NCBI GenBank assembly: GCA_023101725.1
Contig: JALJCO010010208.1
Span: forward strand, 358,499-422,498
Length of the DNA: 64,000 nt
Direction: 5' to 3'
From: Atherinomorus stipes
Taxonomy: Eukaryota; Chordata; Actinopteri; Atheriniformes; Atherinidae
Shown in pieces: positions 36,421-46,806 of the stretch. The position numbers and the translations under genes were made by a program. Each line of letters starts with the position of its first letter. The first letter of the stretch is position 1. The notes under the pieces are model-generated. The model was not told where the DNA came from and searched no databases. It saw only the letters and a program-made list of their open reading frames with translations.

Positions 36421-38690
36421 AAACTCCTCACACAACTGCCTATTCCAGTTTAGAGACGGCTAAAACCATGTTTCACATTTTTTCCTTGCAATAGTCACCT
36501 CAGTTGCAATAAAAAAGAATAGTTTTTTGTTTGTTTTTTTCCCCCTCTTGAAAACCCATTTGCAATTCCACAAATAGCCCCTCTTTTCCAAGAAAGAAAA
36601 AAAACAAAGCCAAAAAAAAACATCCTGTTGCTGCTACATTAATGTCCAGGGAACTTTTAATGATGCTTCAAACAAACTATAACTCTTCAAAGCCCTTACT
36701 ACTGTGCTGCTCCCTGCTTGCTAAAGGATATGCTGTATGGACTATGCTAACCAGCTTTGAATCAATGAAGCATTTGTGAGAGAAAATTGGCTTTTTTAAC
36801 AGCATCAAGCATGACATCAGGCATGAGACATTTTTCCGTTTCGGAATGAAATCATTCTGATTGAGGATTTTAGGTCAGCTGTTTACATGGGAACTAATTC
36901 ATTTGGATCTGGCGTGTACATTTGCCAACATTTATTCAGAAAAATCCTGTCTGACATGCGCAGAATAATATAAATCAAGTTATTTATTAAAGGTGAAGGT
37001 CTACAAACTGATCATCATGGTTGTTGTGGTTTTTGCAGGACTTAATCCAGCAGCTGATCCTCAGGCGCTCCTGCTGCAATAAGAGAAAAAGACGTAGGGA
37101 CAGAATTTGAATTAAAAACATACTTTCTGTTGCTGTCCAGGGAATTACATTGTTCACAGCCAGCTGTCAAAGCGAGGAAACGTCACTTGTTGCACGCTGA
37201 CGTCGAAGCATGCGCTGCAAGAGCGCAACCTCACAACTTTCCGATTCAGCGTTTACAATACATGATACCCCGTTCGGTTTGGGGAAAGGAATATTCTACC
37301 CTTGTGAAACCGAATGATAATTCATTCGGTTCAGCACTTTTCATTCGGAAAGAGGTGTTTACATGGATCATTTTCATTCCGAAAGAGCTTTTAAACCGAA
37401 AGCAATCGGTATATTTGGGTCCATGTAAACGCTGCCAGTGTTAAAGCTAGAGCGGCAGATGACACATTCAAGTGACTTCTATGGCGTGTGTCAATGAGAA
37501 ACTTGAATATGCATGTAAATATCCACCTTATTGCCTGCTTTGAACAGTGACCAGGATGGTTAGTGTTTCCACAGAATAATAATTTTAATAATGGTGTGTG
37601 TGTTCAAGCAATATCTGAGTTAACATTCAGCTACAGCCTGTTGTAAAATTAATCTTGGAAAAACATAGGATAAAAATGTTCTACTGCATTGCTTCTCTTT
37701 TTTCATGTAGGCACCACCACAATAGATCCAAGTACAACATTTATGACTGACATCAAAATGCAATTGAAAAGATAATTTTCATCAGGCACACTTCAGACAG
37801 AAGCAGGTTGGCTCCAAATCAAAAAATAGTATGTTGAGTGGTGGCAGCTATTGTTTAAAAAAAAAAAGGGAGGGGGAGGGGGGGGGGGGGGGGGTCACAA
37901 GACCCAGGCCCGGAAAAAAACCACAGGAGAAGCATGACATTTCCTGGTAACTTGGGCCCCAAGATGCAAGATTGGCGTGTTTGTCAGAAGAAAAGAAAAA
38001 AATTACAGTGCGGTGCATTGGAAAGGCTGATTGGGCTGCCTGGAAGTGGCATCCCACATCAGTCAAAACTATTTTTTCTTGTCAATTGTCAGTAATAGGC
38101 TAATGCCAATTGATGAAAATTTCAATGGCCTAATCAAGAGTTTGTTTTTTTCAAAGAATAATCAATCTGCAAGAGGTGGAACAGCAGAGGAGGGAAGTGG
38201 TGGTGCAAATGGACTTGGTGCAAAAAGAAGAAAGGGAAAACGTAGAGGGGGGCCTTATTTATTTATTTATTCATTCTTTCATTTAAAAAAAGCATTTAAG
38301 AGTGAGAAAACTGATATTGCCAAATTTTCCAGCAACAACAGGAAGTGCGTTTGCAGGCTGATAAATGTGTCATACAGGACAGTTGTCAGGTGTACTGTAT
38401 TACAAGCCAGGCCTTGAATTTCATCATTTTGGGGGCAAAGCCAATTGGACTTTGGTGTTTTCAACTTTTTGAGGGCATAAAGGCCAAATATCAGGGGAGG
38501 GGGCCACCAAATAAAACAATGATTTAAGTCTAAGGTTATAATTTTTTTTTTTTTTTTTTTTTTTTCTTTCTCTCCATCAAGGAAAAAAGAAGGGAGAAAG
38601 AATATTTTATTTTTTTTAAAAATTTTTTTTATAGAGGAGGTAAATAAGTCTACGGTCATAATAAATTTAGCTTAAAGGTTAGGGGTGATT
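36421..38690. other. Gene-free stretch with probable MITE remnants
   Basis: From about 36834 to 37440 there are recurring TTCGGAATGAAA and GTTTACATGG words in both orientations, the style of a fish MITE with long diverged terminal repeats, but exact ends are not clear. G-runs occur at 37872-37894 and a long T-run at 38541-38565. Confidence 0.45.
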
Positions 38691-39136
38691 ACATTTTTAC
38701 CTCCACGATGGAGGTAATGTTTTCAGTAGTGTTGGTTTGTCCTTGTCCGTCTGTTCATCCGTCAGCAACAAAGTACTGGATGGATTGACCTGAAATTTTC
38801 ACCAGCCGTGTACCTCAGCCCAAGGACGAACCCATTGAATTTTTGTGATGATGGTGATCACCTTCTGGATCCAGGAATGTTTTGAAGGGTTCTCTTTCAT
38901 TGTAAGATCGTCCATATTGAAAACATCAGTTGATGGAGCGTGAGTGCCCCCTTGTGGCAGAAGTCTGCTGCTGCACACGATGTCAGGAAGCAGAAATGAA
39001 ACCTATGAGCAGCAGTGAGCACGAGGAGAGAAGACTGTTGGACAGACTTCTAGCTTCTACTATGATCCAGAACACACAAAAATAGGAAAGACGAGCTGCA
39101 TGGCGGAGGTCTTCGCTCTCTGAGTGCTTTTCTAGT
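38691..39136 (+). mobile_element. Possible Helitron-type non-autonomous element
   Basis: The 3' end (about 39104-39136) has a G+C-rich potential stem (GCGGAGGTC ... CTCTCTGAG) followed by GTGCTTTTCTAGT and then T, matching the Helitron pattern of hairpin plus CTRRT inserted between A and T. The left part (ACCTCCACGATGGAGGTAATG) is itself a small palindrome. The unit resembles a very common fish repeat. The 5' boundary is estimated. Confidence 0.45.
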
Positions 39137-39498
39137 TAATAAATGAAATGCCTTTCACAGCACAGTAAAATGTTTTCGGGGTCCTTTTTGTGGATGTTTC
39201 ATAACGACTAGAAGAAACATTTTTTAGAAATATGGAATATAAACATTTGTAGATTTGGCTTCAGGTCTCAGTGTCTTAATGATCAAGCTCCCCGGCTGTA
39301 TTTGCCTAATCTGATTCAGAATCCTAATCTGAATCACTGTTTGAAGATGTAATTGGGGTTGCATTGTTGGATTTGTATTTCTCTTTTTTTCTCTTTTTTG
39401 TTTTCTTTTTACTTATTCTTTTAAAATTTATTTTCATCTTTATTGTGACACCCCCTTGGATCAATCATACTCTTTCAATCACATTTTGAAAACAATTA
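39137..39498. other. Short gene-free spacer
   Basis: AT-rich DNA with T-runs. 39257-39345 (CTCCCCGGCTGTATTTGCC) could be a small LINE remnant but is not assignable. Confidence 0.35.
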
Positions 39499-39709
39499 CA
39501 CTACTCACAAAAAGTTAGGGACGTTCAACTTTCGGTTATAATTTAAGGAAAATGTCAAATGTTCACACCTTATTGATATTATGTCATGAATGTTGAATAC
39601 TTAACTTGAATTATGATGTGGTAATTCCTCCATTTCAAACAACTTATTGAAAGAAAAGTTAACAACAATGATGGCTAAACCAAATATCACTAACTTTTTG
39701 TGAGTAGTG
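39499..39709. mobile_element. mariner/Tc1-type MITE
   Basis: The 20-bp termini CACTACTCACAAAAAGTTAG (39499-39518) and the exact reverse complement (39690-39709) are perfect. TA lies on both sides (39497-39498 and 39710-39711), as expected for a Tc1/mariner target duplication. The 211-bp unit has no coding capacity. The perfect ends suggest a fairly recent insertion. Confidence 0.93.
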
Positions 39710-39711
39710 TA

Positions 39712-39980
39712 TAGTTACCTTTGTACGCCAAACTAAGACCAAATTAAAGTGGAATTTCTAAATGATGAATTTGTGTGAAATCGCAAGGTGAAACTGGTTA
39801 TTTTTCTATTTCTCAGAAGAATGAGAATGTACAGTTTTTTATCTGTTGGACAGCAAAAAAATCTTTTGGACCGTTCACTTCTGGATGAAGGTTCAGGTGT
39901 TTTTTGTTTTGTTTTTTTTTATCCTAATTTGCTTCATCAGGAGATGTAGTGTGACGAGGCTGAGTCATGCCCAGAATGAG
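39712..39980. other. Short spacer
   Basis: AT-rich with T-runs. No feature recognised. Confidence 0.4.
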
Positions 39981-40473
39981 TTCAATTTAATTCCATTCAT
40001 CTTTATTTGTATAGCGTCCATTCATGACAATGTCACCTCAGGGCGCTTAACAGACAGAAAAGTTCAGGTCAGATTCATAATAGCCTAGCTAAGGGAACCA
40101 ACAGATTGGATAGAATCTTGACTTGACCCCATCCAATCCCCCATCCTGAGCAAGCACAGAGTGGTGGCGACAGTGGGAAGGAAAACACCCTTTTAATAGG
40201 GAGGAAAAACCTCCGGCAGAACCCGGCTTAGGTAGGGCAGCAATCTGCCTCGACCGGCTGAGATGGAGAAGACAAAAAGAGAGACCAACAAACACTGCAA
40301 CGTCATCCAGCCAGATCTGCTGATAGAGGAGAACACAGTTAATGATGCAATTCTGTCACAAGTTGGTACATGGAGACGCAGAGATGAGTGGAAAAGGAAC
40401 AGCCCAGTGCATCATGAATGTCCTGCAGCAGTCTAAACCTATAGCAGCTTAACTAAGGGATGGCTAACCATCC

Positions 40474-42212
40474 CTAACTATAAGACTTATCAAAAAGGAA
40501 GGTTTTCAGCCTAATCCTAAAGGTAGAGAGGGTGTCTGCCTCCCGAACCTGAATTGGTAACTGGTTCCACAGTAGGGGGGCTTGATAGCCAAACACTCTG
40601 CCTCCCATTCTACTCTTAGAGACCCTTGGAACCACCAGAAGGCCTGCAGTTTGAGAGCGAAGTGCTCTGCTTGGAATATATGGAACTATGAGATCTCTAA
40701 TATATAATGGAGCTTGGTCATGGAGAGCTTTATATGTGAGAAGAAGAATTTTAAATTCTATCCTGGATTTAACAGGGAGCAAGAGAAGAGAAGCTCGGAC
40801 TAGAGAAATATGATCTCCTGCTGGTTCTAGTCAGAAGCTGCAGCATTCTGGATCAGCTGGAAACTTTTCAAGGCATATTTGGAGCAGCCCAATAATAAGG
40901 AATTAATCAGGAAGTAACAAAAGCATGGACTAGTTTTTCTGCATCGTCCTGAGAGAGGATGTTCCTAATTTTAGCAATATTATGTAGGTGGAAGAAGGTG
41001 GTTCTAGAAACCTGTTTTATATGGGAGTTGAAAGACAAATCCTGGTCAAAAATGACTCCAAGTTTCTTCACTGTACTGTAGTGCTGGAAGCCAAATTAAT
41101 GCCATCCAGATTAGGGATGGGCGATATGGACTAAAAAATGTATCACAATAATTTCTCTTATTTATCACGGTAACGATATGTGACAATAAAAACTATCAGC
41201 AAAATATTTTGTATTATAAATCTGTCACTAAATTCTGTCTTGAAAGCCCTACAAAATACTAGAAGCCACTAAACTATATCAATCAAGTTCAAGTAGCGCA
41301 CCTATATTGCAAAACTGTCGTGACACCAATTAAACAAGTCTGAAATATGAGAGACCAAATTCCACATTTATTCAAACCATGCAAACAGCAAAACTAACTT
41401 GGCTTATTAAAAAAAAACAAAGTAGTGCAACTGCAAACACAACCTGATAAATTGTCATCTCACAATAAAAATGATAAATTCAAATTCTAATTGTAGGGAA
41501 TTTCTTTGACGATATATTCCACACAATAAAATATCGCCCATCCCCAATCCAGATCAATTATAAGGCTAGATAATTTAGTCCTGAGTTTTTGGGGTCCAAA
41601 GACTATAACCTCGGTCTTGTCTGAATTTAGAAGCAGAAAGTTCAGGGTCATCCAGGTCTTTATGTCACTAAGACACTTTTGTAATCTAACAAACTGATTG
41701 ATTTCATCAGGCTTCACAGATAAGTATATATGAGTGTCGTCTGCATAACAGTGAAAGTTAATGCCATGTCGTCTGATGATATTACCCAAAGGAAGCATAT
41801 ATAATGTGAAAAGAATTGGTCCAAGCACAGAACCCTGGGGAACTCCATGAGTTACTCTGGTGTGTGATGAAGACTCATTGTTGACATTAACAAACTGAAA
41901 TCTATCAGATAAGTATGACTTGAACCAATCTAATGCAGTTCCTCTAATTCCAATAACATGTTCAAGTCTCTGTAGCAGAATGTTGTGATCAATGGTGTTA
42001 AATGCTGCACTAAGATCTAACAGGACAAGAACAGACAGGAGTCCTTTATCTGAAGCCATGAGAAGATCATTAGTAACCTTCACCAGTGCTGTCTCTGTGC
42101 TATGATGAGCTCTAAAACCAGACTGAACCTTTTCAAACAGATTATTTCTGCTCAGATGGGCACAAAGTTGAGCTGAAACTGTTTTCTCAAGAATTTTAGA
42201 ATTTAAGCTCTG
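40474..42212 (-). pseudogene. L2 ORF2: L2 reverse transcriptase, partial
   Basis: The conserved part of the 41487-42440 frame runs from NSKILEKTVSAQL through KVQSGFRAHHSTETALVKV, LLDLSAAFNTIDH (motif A), GVPQGSVLGPILF (motif B), HCYADDTHIYLSV (motif C, YADD intact) and LNSDKTEVIVFG. After the hAT insertion it resumes at about 41105 with LGVIFDQDLSF-like and TFFHLHNIAKIRNILSQDDAEKLVHAF sequence. It ends in a 102-residue C-terminal block (40474-40782, IEFKILLLTYKALHDQAPLY ... LPIQVREADTLSTFR). Stops between 40800 and 40950 break the frame. The first about 76 residues of the long open frame are out-of-frame Rex3, not L2. Confidence 0.88.
41112..41546. mobile_element. hAT-type MITE inserted in L2
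   Basis: The left end TAGGGATGGGCGATAT and right end ATATCGCCCATCCCCA are inverted repeats with one mismatch in 16. They are flanked by a perfect 8-bp duplication ATCCAGAT (41104-41111, 41547-41554). Removing the 435-bp insert plus one duplication rejoins L2 sequence. The interior is AT-rich without a transposase. Confidence 0.95.
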
Positions 42213-43184
42213 GCACCAGTCATACAGGGACCGGAAAGCTTGAACAAGGGGGCACTCCATACTCCCAGAGCACCCCCCACAAGAATCCCTGGGGGACACA
42301 GTCGAACGCCTTCTCCAAGTCCACAAAGCACATGTAGACTGGTTGGGCAAACTCCCATGCCCCCTCCATGGACCTGAAGAGGGTGTAGAGCTGGTCCACT
42401 GTTCCACGACCAGGACGAAAACCACACTGCTCCTCCTCAATCTGAGGTTTGACTATCCGACACACCCTTCTCTCCAGGACCCTTGAATAGACCATACCAG
42501 GGAAGTTGAGAAGTGTGATCCCCCTGAAGTTGGAGCACACCCTCCGATCCTCCTTTTTGAAGAGGGGGACCACCACCCCGGTCTGCCAGTCCAGAGATAC
42601 TGCCCCCGATGTCCACGCAATGCGGCAGAGGCATGTCAGCCAAGACAGCCCAACAGCATCCAGAGCCTTAAGGAAGTCCGGGGGGATCTCATCTACCCCC
42701 AGGGCCCGGCCACTGAGGAGCTTTTTAACTACATCGGCTACCTCAGCTCCGCTGACATTAGAGTCCACCCCTGAGTCCCCAAACTCTGCTTCCTCCTCTG
42801 AAGATGCATTGGTGAGATTGAGGAGGTCTTCAAAGTATTCTTTCCACCGACCCACAACATCCCGAGTCAAAGTCAGCAGCCCACCATCCCCACTGTACAC
42901 AGTGTGGACAGTGCACTGCTTCCCCCTCCTGAGCCACCGGATGGTGGACCAGAATCACCTCGAAGCCGTCCGGAAATCATTCTCCATGGCCTCACCAAAC
43001 TCCGCTCATGAGTTTTTGCCTCTGCGACTGCCAGAGCTGTGTTCCGCTTGGCCCACTGATAAGGGGCCGCAAATCTGATGACACAACTACGAAGTCATTC
43101 ATCGAGCTGTGGCCTAAGGTGTCCTGATGCCAGGTGTACATGTGGACACTCTTATGCCTGAACATGGTGTTATGGACAATATAA

Positions 43185-43186
<2 letters not shown>
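42213..43186 (-). mobile_element. Rex3: Rex3 LINE fragment (RTE clade), lacking its 3' end
   Basis: On the minus strand it begins at the AT microsatellite with the end of the endonuclease ([23 protein letters not shown]... then [11 protein letters not shown]). An internal deletion follows, then the [18 protein letters not shown] linker in another frame, then a 226-codon frame 42220-42900. That frame contains KEYFEDLLNLTN, TGVVVPLFKKEDRRVCSNFRGITLL, CGFRPGRGTVDQLYTLF and CFVDLEKAFDCVP (motif A Asp kept). The block read on plus as ACCACCACCCCGGTCTGCCA (42569-42588) is, from memory, the segment used to amplify Rex3 in fish. The rest of the reverse transcriptase is replaced by L2. Confidence 0.9.
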
Positions 43187-43249
<63 letters not shown>

Positions 43250-43289
43250 TATACATATATGTATGTATGTATGTATGTGTGTATGTATG

Positions 43290-43328
<39 letters not shown>
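43186..43328. repeat. (AT)n / (GTAT)n compound microsatellite
   Basis: Runs of AT at about 43186-43242 and 43300-43327, with a GTATGT segment between. Self-complementary and able to form cruciform or hairpin structures. It generates Tyr/Ile-repeat frames on both strands that are not genes. It sits at the 5' break of the Rex3 fragment. Confidence 0.97.
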
Positions 43329-43331
<3 letters not shown>

Positions 43332-43780
43332 CGCCTTTCTGCTTGTATACAGTATGAAAGCAGAACAGCTGTCGTACAGCAGAGAAGCAGGACTGCCTGC
43401 TGACTGTGCAATGCACGTCCAATGTGGACAGAAAGAGAAGCGATGTTGACGAGAAAATCGGCATGCTTCAGTGTGTCCCATTTTTCAAACTGCATTTGAA
43501 TAATGTAAAGGTTAATTTGAAAAGTCGGTTTTGTTATAGTATTGGTTTGGTCACTAAGTCCAAGTGGCTATGTTCCCGTCCTCTTTTGTCGAAGCTGCTC
43601 GTCGGAGCTGTGGCAGTAAGGTTATCGGTGCCTGTTGCTGCGGTAATCCCCGAACTTGTTGGAGGGATGTTGTCAAGCTGAAGAAGGCGGGCCTTCTTGG
43701 CCTGACAAGATGCTTTTTTTTTTCTTTTTAAATAAGTGATTTTGTTGTTTTTTTGTTTGTTTTCAATAAGTGATTTTATT
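43329..43780. other. Gene-free spacer
   Basis: DNA between the microsatellite and an L2-like tail, T-rich after 43715. No feature recognised. Confidence 0.4.
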
Positions 43781-43917
43781 TCTTTTAATTTTTATGCTTC
43801 TTTTCTTCTACACCCCACTGTAATGCTTTTAATGTTTTGTAATATAAATTACAATGTAGTGTAAAGCACTTTGAATTGTACACATGAAATGTGCTATACA
43901 AATAAACTTGTATTGCC
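43781..43917 (+). mobile_element. L2-like LINE or SINE 3' tail
   Basis: GTAAAGCACTTTGAATTG followed by TGTGCTATACAAATAAACTTG matches the very common fish L2-type 3' end in plus orientation. It ends TTGCC, directly upstream of the second Rex3 copy. No coding part is attached, so it is a strongly truncated insertion. Confidence 0.65.
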
Positions 43918-43989
43918 TCGCCTTATGGGACTCCAGAGGCAGCTGACAGACATCGGCAGGTAAAGTGGAAAGGTTGCCGAGGCAAAAAC

Positions 43990-45600
43990 TTGGAGTTAGG
44001 TGAGGCCATGGAGAACGACTTCCAGACAGCTTCAAGGAGGTTCTGGTCCACCATCAGGTGGCTCAGGAGGAAGAAGCGCCCCACCAGAGGATGGTGGGCT
44101 GCTGACCTTGACTCAGGACATTGTGGGTCAGTGGAAGGAATACTTCAAAGACCTCCTCAATCTCACCACCGAGTCTTCCAATGAGGAAGCAGAGTTTGGG
44201 GACTCAGAGGTGGACTTTCCTGTCACTGGGGCTGAAGTTGCTGAGGTGATTAAAAAGCTCCTTGGTGGCAGGGCACGGGGGGTAAGCAAGATCCACCTGC
44301 AGTTCCTTAAGGCTCTGGGTGGTGTGGGGCTGTCTTGGCTGACACGTCTCTGCAGCATCGCGTGGACATCAGGGACAGTGCTTCTGGACTGGCAGATTAG
44401 GGAGGTGGTCCCCCTCTTCAAAAAGAGGGACTGGAGGGTGTGGTGTGCCCCAACCACCAGTGTATCACACTTCTCAGCCTCCTCAGTAAAGTCTATTCAG
44501 GGGTCCTAGAGGGGAGGGTTCGCCAAATAGTCAAAACTCAGATTTAGGAGGAGCAATGTGGCTTTTGTCCTGGTCATGGAACAGCGCTACACCCTCTCCA
44601 GGGTCCTGGAGGGGGCATGGCAGTTCGCTCAACTAGTCTACATGTGCTTTGTGGACTTGGAGAAGGCGTTAAACCATGTCCCCCGGCAGCTCCTGTGGGG
44701 GTTGCTCTGGGGGTACGAAGTACTGGACCACCTTGTTTGAGTTGTCCAGTCCCTGTATGACCGGTGCCAGAGCTTGGTACATATTTCTGGTAGAAAGCCA
44801 GATTAATTTCCAGTCAGGGTTGTACTCGGTCAAGGCTGCCCTTTGTCCCTGATCCTGTTCATAACCTTTATGGACAGGATTTCTATATTCAGCAGAGGAG
44901 TTGAGGGGATCCAGTTTGGTGGCCTTAGGATTGGGTCTCTGCTTTTTGTTGATGAAGTGGTTCTATGGCCTCATCGGGCCGTGATCTCCAACTCTCGCTG
45001 GAGCAATTCACAACTGAGCGTGAAGCAGCTGGGTTGAGAATCAGCACCTCCAAATCCGAGACCATGGTCCTCAGCCAGAAAAAGGTGGAGTGTCCTCTTT
45101 GGGTTGAGGGTGAGGTCCTGCCCCATGTGGAGGAGTTCAAGTATCTCGGGATCTTGTTCACGAGTGAGGGAAGAATGGAGCGGGAGATTGACAGACGGAT
45201 TGGTGCGGCATCCGCAGTGATGCGGACTCTGCATTGGTCTGTTGTTGTGAAGAAGGAGCTGAGCTGGAAGGCGAAGCTGTCAATTTACCAGTCGATTTAT
45301 GTTCCTACCCTCACCTATGGTCACGAGCTGTGGGTAGTGACCGAAAGAACGAGATCGCAGGTACAAGGGGCCAAAGTGAGTTTCCTCCGCAGGGTGGCCG
45401 GCCTCTCCCTTAGAGTAGGGTGAGAAGCTCAGTCATCTGGGAGGGGCTCAAAGTAGACCCGCTGCTCCTCTGCATCAATAGAAGCCACATGAGATGGCTC
45501 AGGCATCTGGTCAGGATGCCTCCTGGACGCCTCCCTGGTGAGTTGTTCCAGGCATGTCCCACCAGGACAACACCCCGGAGAAGACCCAGGACACACTAGA
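43990..45600 (+). pseudogene. Rex3 ORF: Rex3 reverse transcriptase, broken
   Basis: Fragments in order: WKEYFKDLLNLTTESSNEEA and REVVPLFKKRDWRVW (44000-44509), CFVDLEKALNHVPRQLLWG with the motif A Asp (44558-44740), LILFITFMDRIS...FGGLRIGSLLFVDEVVL (44843-45037), and a 152-residue thumb/C-terminal part (44965-45423) with ISTSKSETMVLSQKK, EEFKYLGILFTS, MEREIDRRIGAASAVM and SIYVPTLTYGHELWVVTER. Frameshifts and stops separate them. Motif C reads FVDE where functional Rex3 has FADD, so the polymerase centre is lost. Confidence 0.9.
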
Positions 45601-45640
45601 GGGATGAGCTGGTGAATGTGGCCAGGGAGAAGGAAGTCTG

Positions 45641-45682
45641 GGCTTCCCTGCGTAGGCTTCCCTGCGTGGGCTTCCCTGCGTA
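45641..45682. repeat. Three tandem 14-bp units in the Rex3 end
   Basis: GGCTTCCCTGCGTA, GGCTTCCCTGCGTG, GGCTTCCCTGCGTA in direct tandem, in the stretch that codes for the last residues of Rex3. A local expansion specific to this copy as far as the window shows. Confidence 0.95.
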
Positions 45683-45735
45683 AGCCCCCCCACAACCTAA
45701 CCTTGGATAAGCAGAAAGAAAATGAATAATTGGAT

Positions 45736-46525
45736 ATTTTGGTACTGTATGTTTGTCGACCAAAAGCCATAAAAAGCCAAAAAACAATGTTCCCCAGGAC
45801 TCTGATGCCCCCCCCCCCCCTCAAACTGTGGCTGCACTTTCAATACAACTGCAGATTAATTTGATCATTTGGCAAACCTACTACAAAATACAACTGCCAT
45901 AAAAAAAAAAAATCTTATTATAGCCCCATGAAATGGATGTTCTGCTGGTGTGTTGGTGTGCAAGCATACATACTGTACCATGCCTTTTGTGTTAAAATAC
46001 ATCCACCATTATCATTCAAAAACTATTTAAAATCTGAGGCTGTTCAGACACATTAAATGAATGAAAAGTAGATGCTGATGTCAAATTCAATCCAGAGATC
46101 CACAGAAAGACTTGTAAGAAATTAAAACTGTCAGCTCCAACGTGAAGGAGAATAATAAGACATTTGTAAGTAATAAGGAGGATAAAAGTTGAATGTATCA
46201 CATCATTGATGTGATGCTATGTTCCAGCATAGGAACCGTGTATATGTTTTAATCACTTCTTTGATTGTGCCATAAGTGTTATCCCATTTCTGTCTGCCTT
46301 TATATGCCTCTGTCTAATTCAAACATGATGAAATGATGTACACTTTTAAAGACTATTGCTCAGTGGATTTTGTTCTTGTGCTGTCAACACCCACAGGTCT
46401 GCACGTTTTCTTTTCAATTAAATGTAACCCCATCTGACCTTGCTAATTAGAAAACGCTTTCTGATAGAAGGTATGCAGTAAAAATTTGCCATCTTACAGT
46501 CAATGTACTAACTGAATACTGAATG
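45736..46525. other. Gene-free stretch
   Basis: AT-rich DNA with a C-run at 45811-45821 and an A-run at 45901-45912. No feature recognised. Confidence 0.45.
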
Positions 46526-46600
46526 CAGGGCTGGTTCTAGCCACTTTGGTGCCCTGGGCGAGATTTTGGTTTGGTGCCCCCCTGTCCTGGCGCCTAAGTT
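46526..46600. mobile_element. One end of a hAT-type element
   Basis: CAGGGCTGGTTCTAGCC followed by GGTGCCCTGGGCGAG resembles the left end of a common fish hAT repeat. No matching right end or duplicated flank was found downstream; the copy is truncated or interrupted by the next MITE. Confidence 0.5.
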
Positions 46601-46806
46601 TCTAGATCACAGGTGTCCAGCTCCAGTCCTTGACAATCCTGCAGATATTCTATGCGTCCTGGCTCCAACACACCTGACTCCAACTAACGAGAACTTCATA
46701 GGCTGTAGGATCCATTTAGTATCAGTCAGGTGTGTTGAAGCAGAGAAACAGTGAAGATCTGCAGGATAGCGTATACTCAAGGACCAACTGGACATCCTGA
46801 TCTAGA
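46601..46806. mobile_element. Small MITE with TCTAGATCA ends
   Basis: The left end TCTAGATCACAGGTGTCCAG and minus-strand right end TCTAGATCAGGATGTCCAG form an imperfect inverted repeat. The 206-bp unit resembles a very common fish MITE (CTCCAACACACCTGA interior). The target duplication is unclear. Confidence 0.65.

Larger units (their letters stand above)
39981..42212 (-). mobile_element. L2: L2-type LINE, interrupted, 5' side fused to Rex3
   Basis: On the minus strand, reading from 42212 downward: reverse transcriptase, a hAT MITE insertion (41112-41546), the C-terminal domain (to 40474) and the 3' untranslated part. The latter ends in the typical fish L2 tail (ATTTGTATAGCG on plus) and a TTGAA-like repeat at 39981-40000. 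The 5' part of L2, including its endonuclease, is absent; instead Rex3 sequence in the same orientation begins at about 42213. Confidence 0.85.
43921..45735 (+). mobile_element. Rex3: Rex3 LINE, 5'-truncated copy
   Basis: Plus-strand copy starting in the linker upstream of the reverse transcriptase (GGGACTCCAGAGGCAGCTGAC) and reaching the 3' end (ACCTTGGATAAGCAGAAAGAAAATGAA), where Rex3 normally has a short GATG-type tail. It overlaps the minus-strand fragment at 42.2-43.0 kb in content (linker and first half of the reverse transcriptase), so the two make a large, diverged inverted duplication separated by about 0.9 kb. Confidence 0.9.

Noticed and set aside
41487..42440. A single 317-residue protein
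   Set aside because: The open frame is a chance fusion: the first about 76 residues are Rex3 read out of frame, the middle is L2 reverse transcriptase, and the end is hAT MITE sequence.
42992..43495. Tyr/Ile-repeat frames of 60-167 codons
   Set aside because: They come from the AT/GTAT microsatellite; only the last part of one minus-strand frame is real Rex3 endonuclease sequence.
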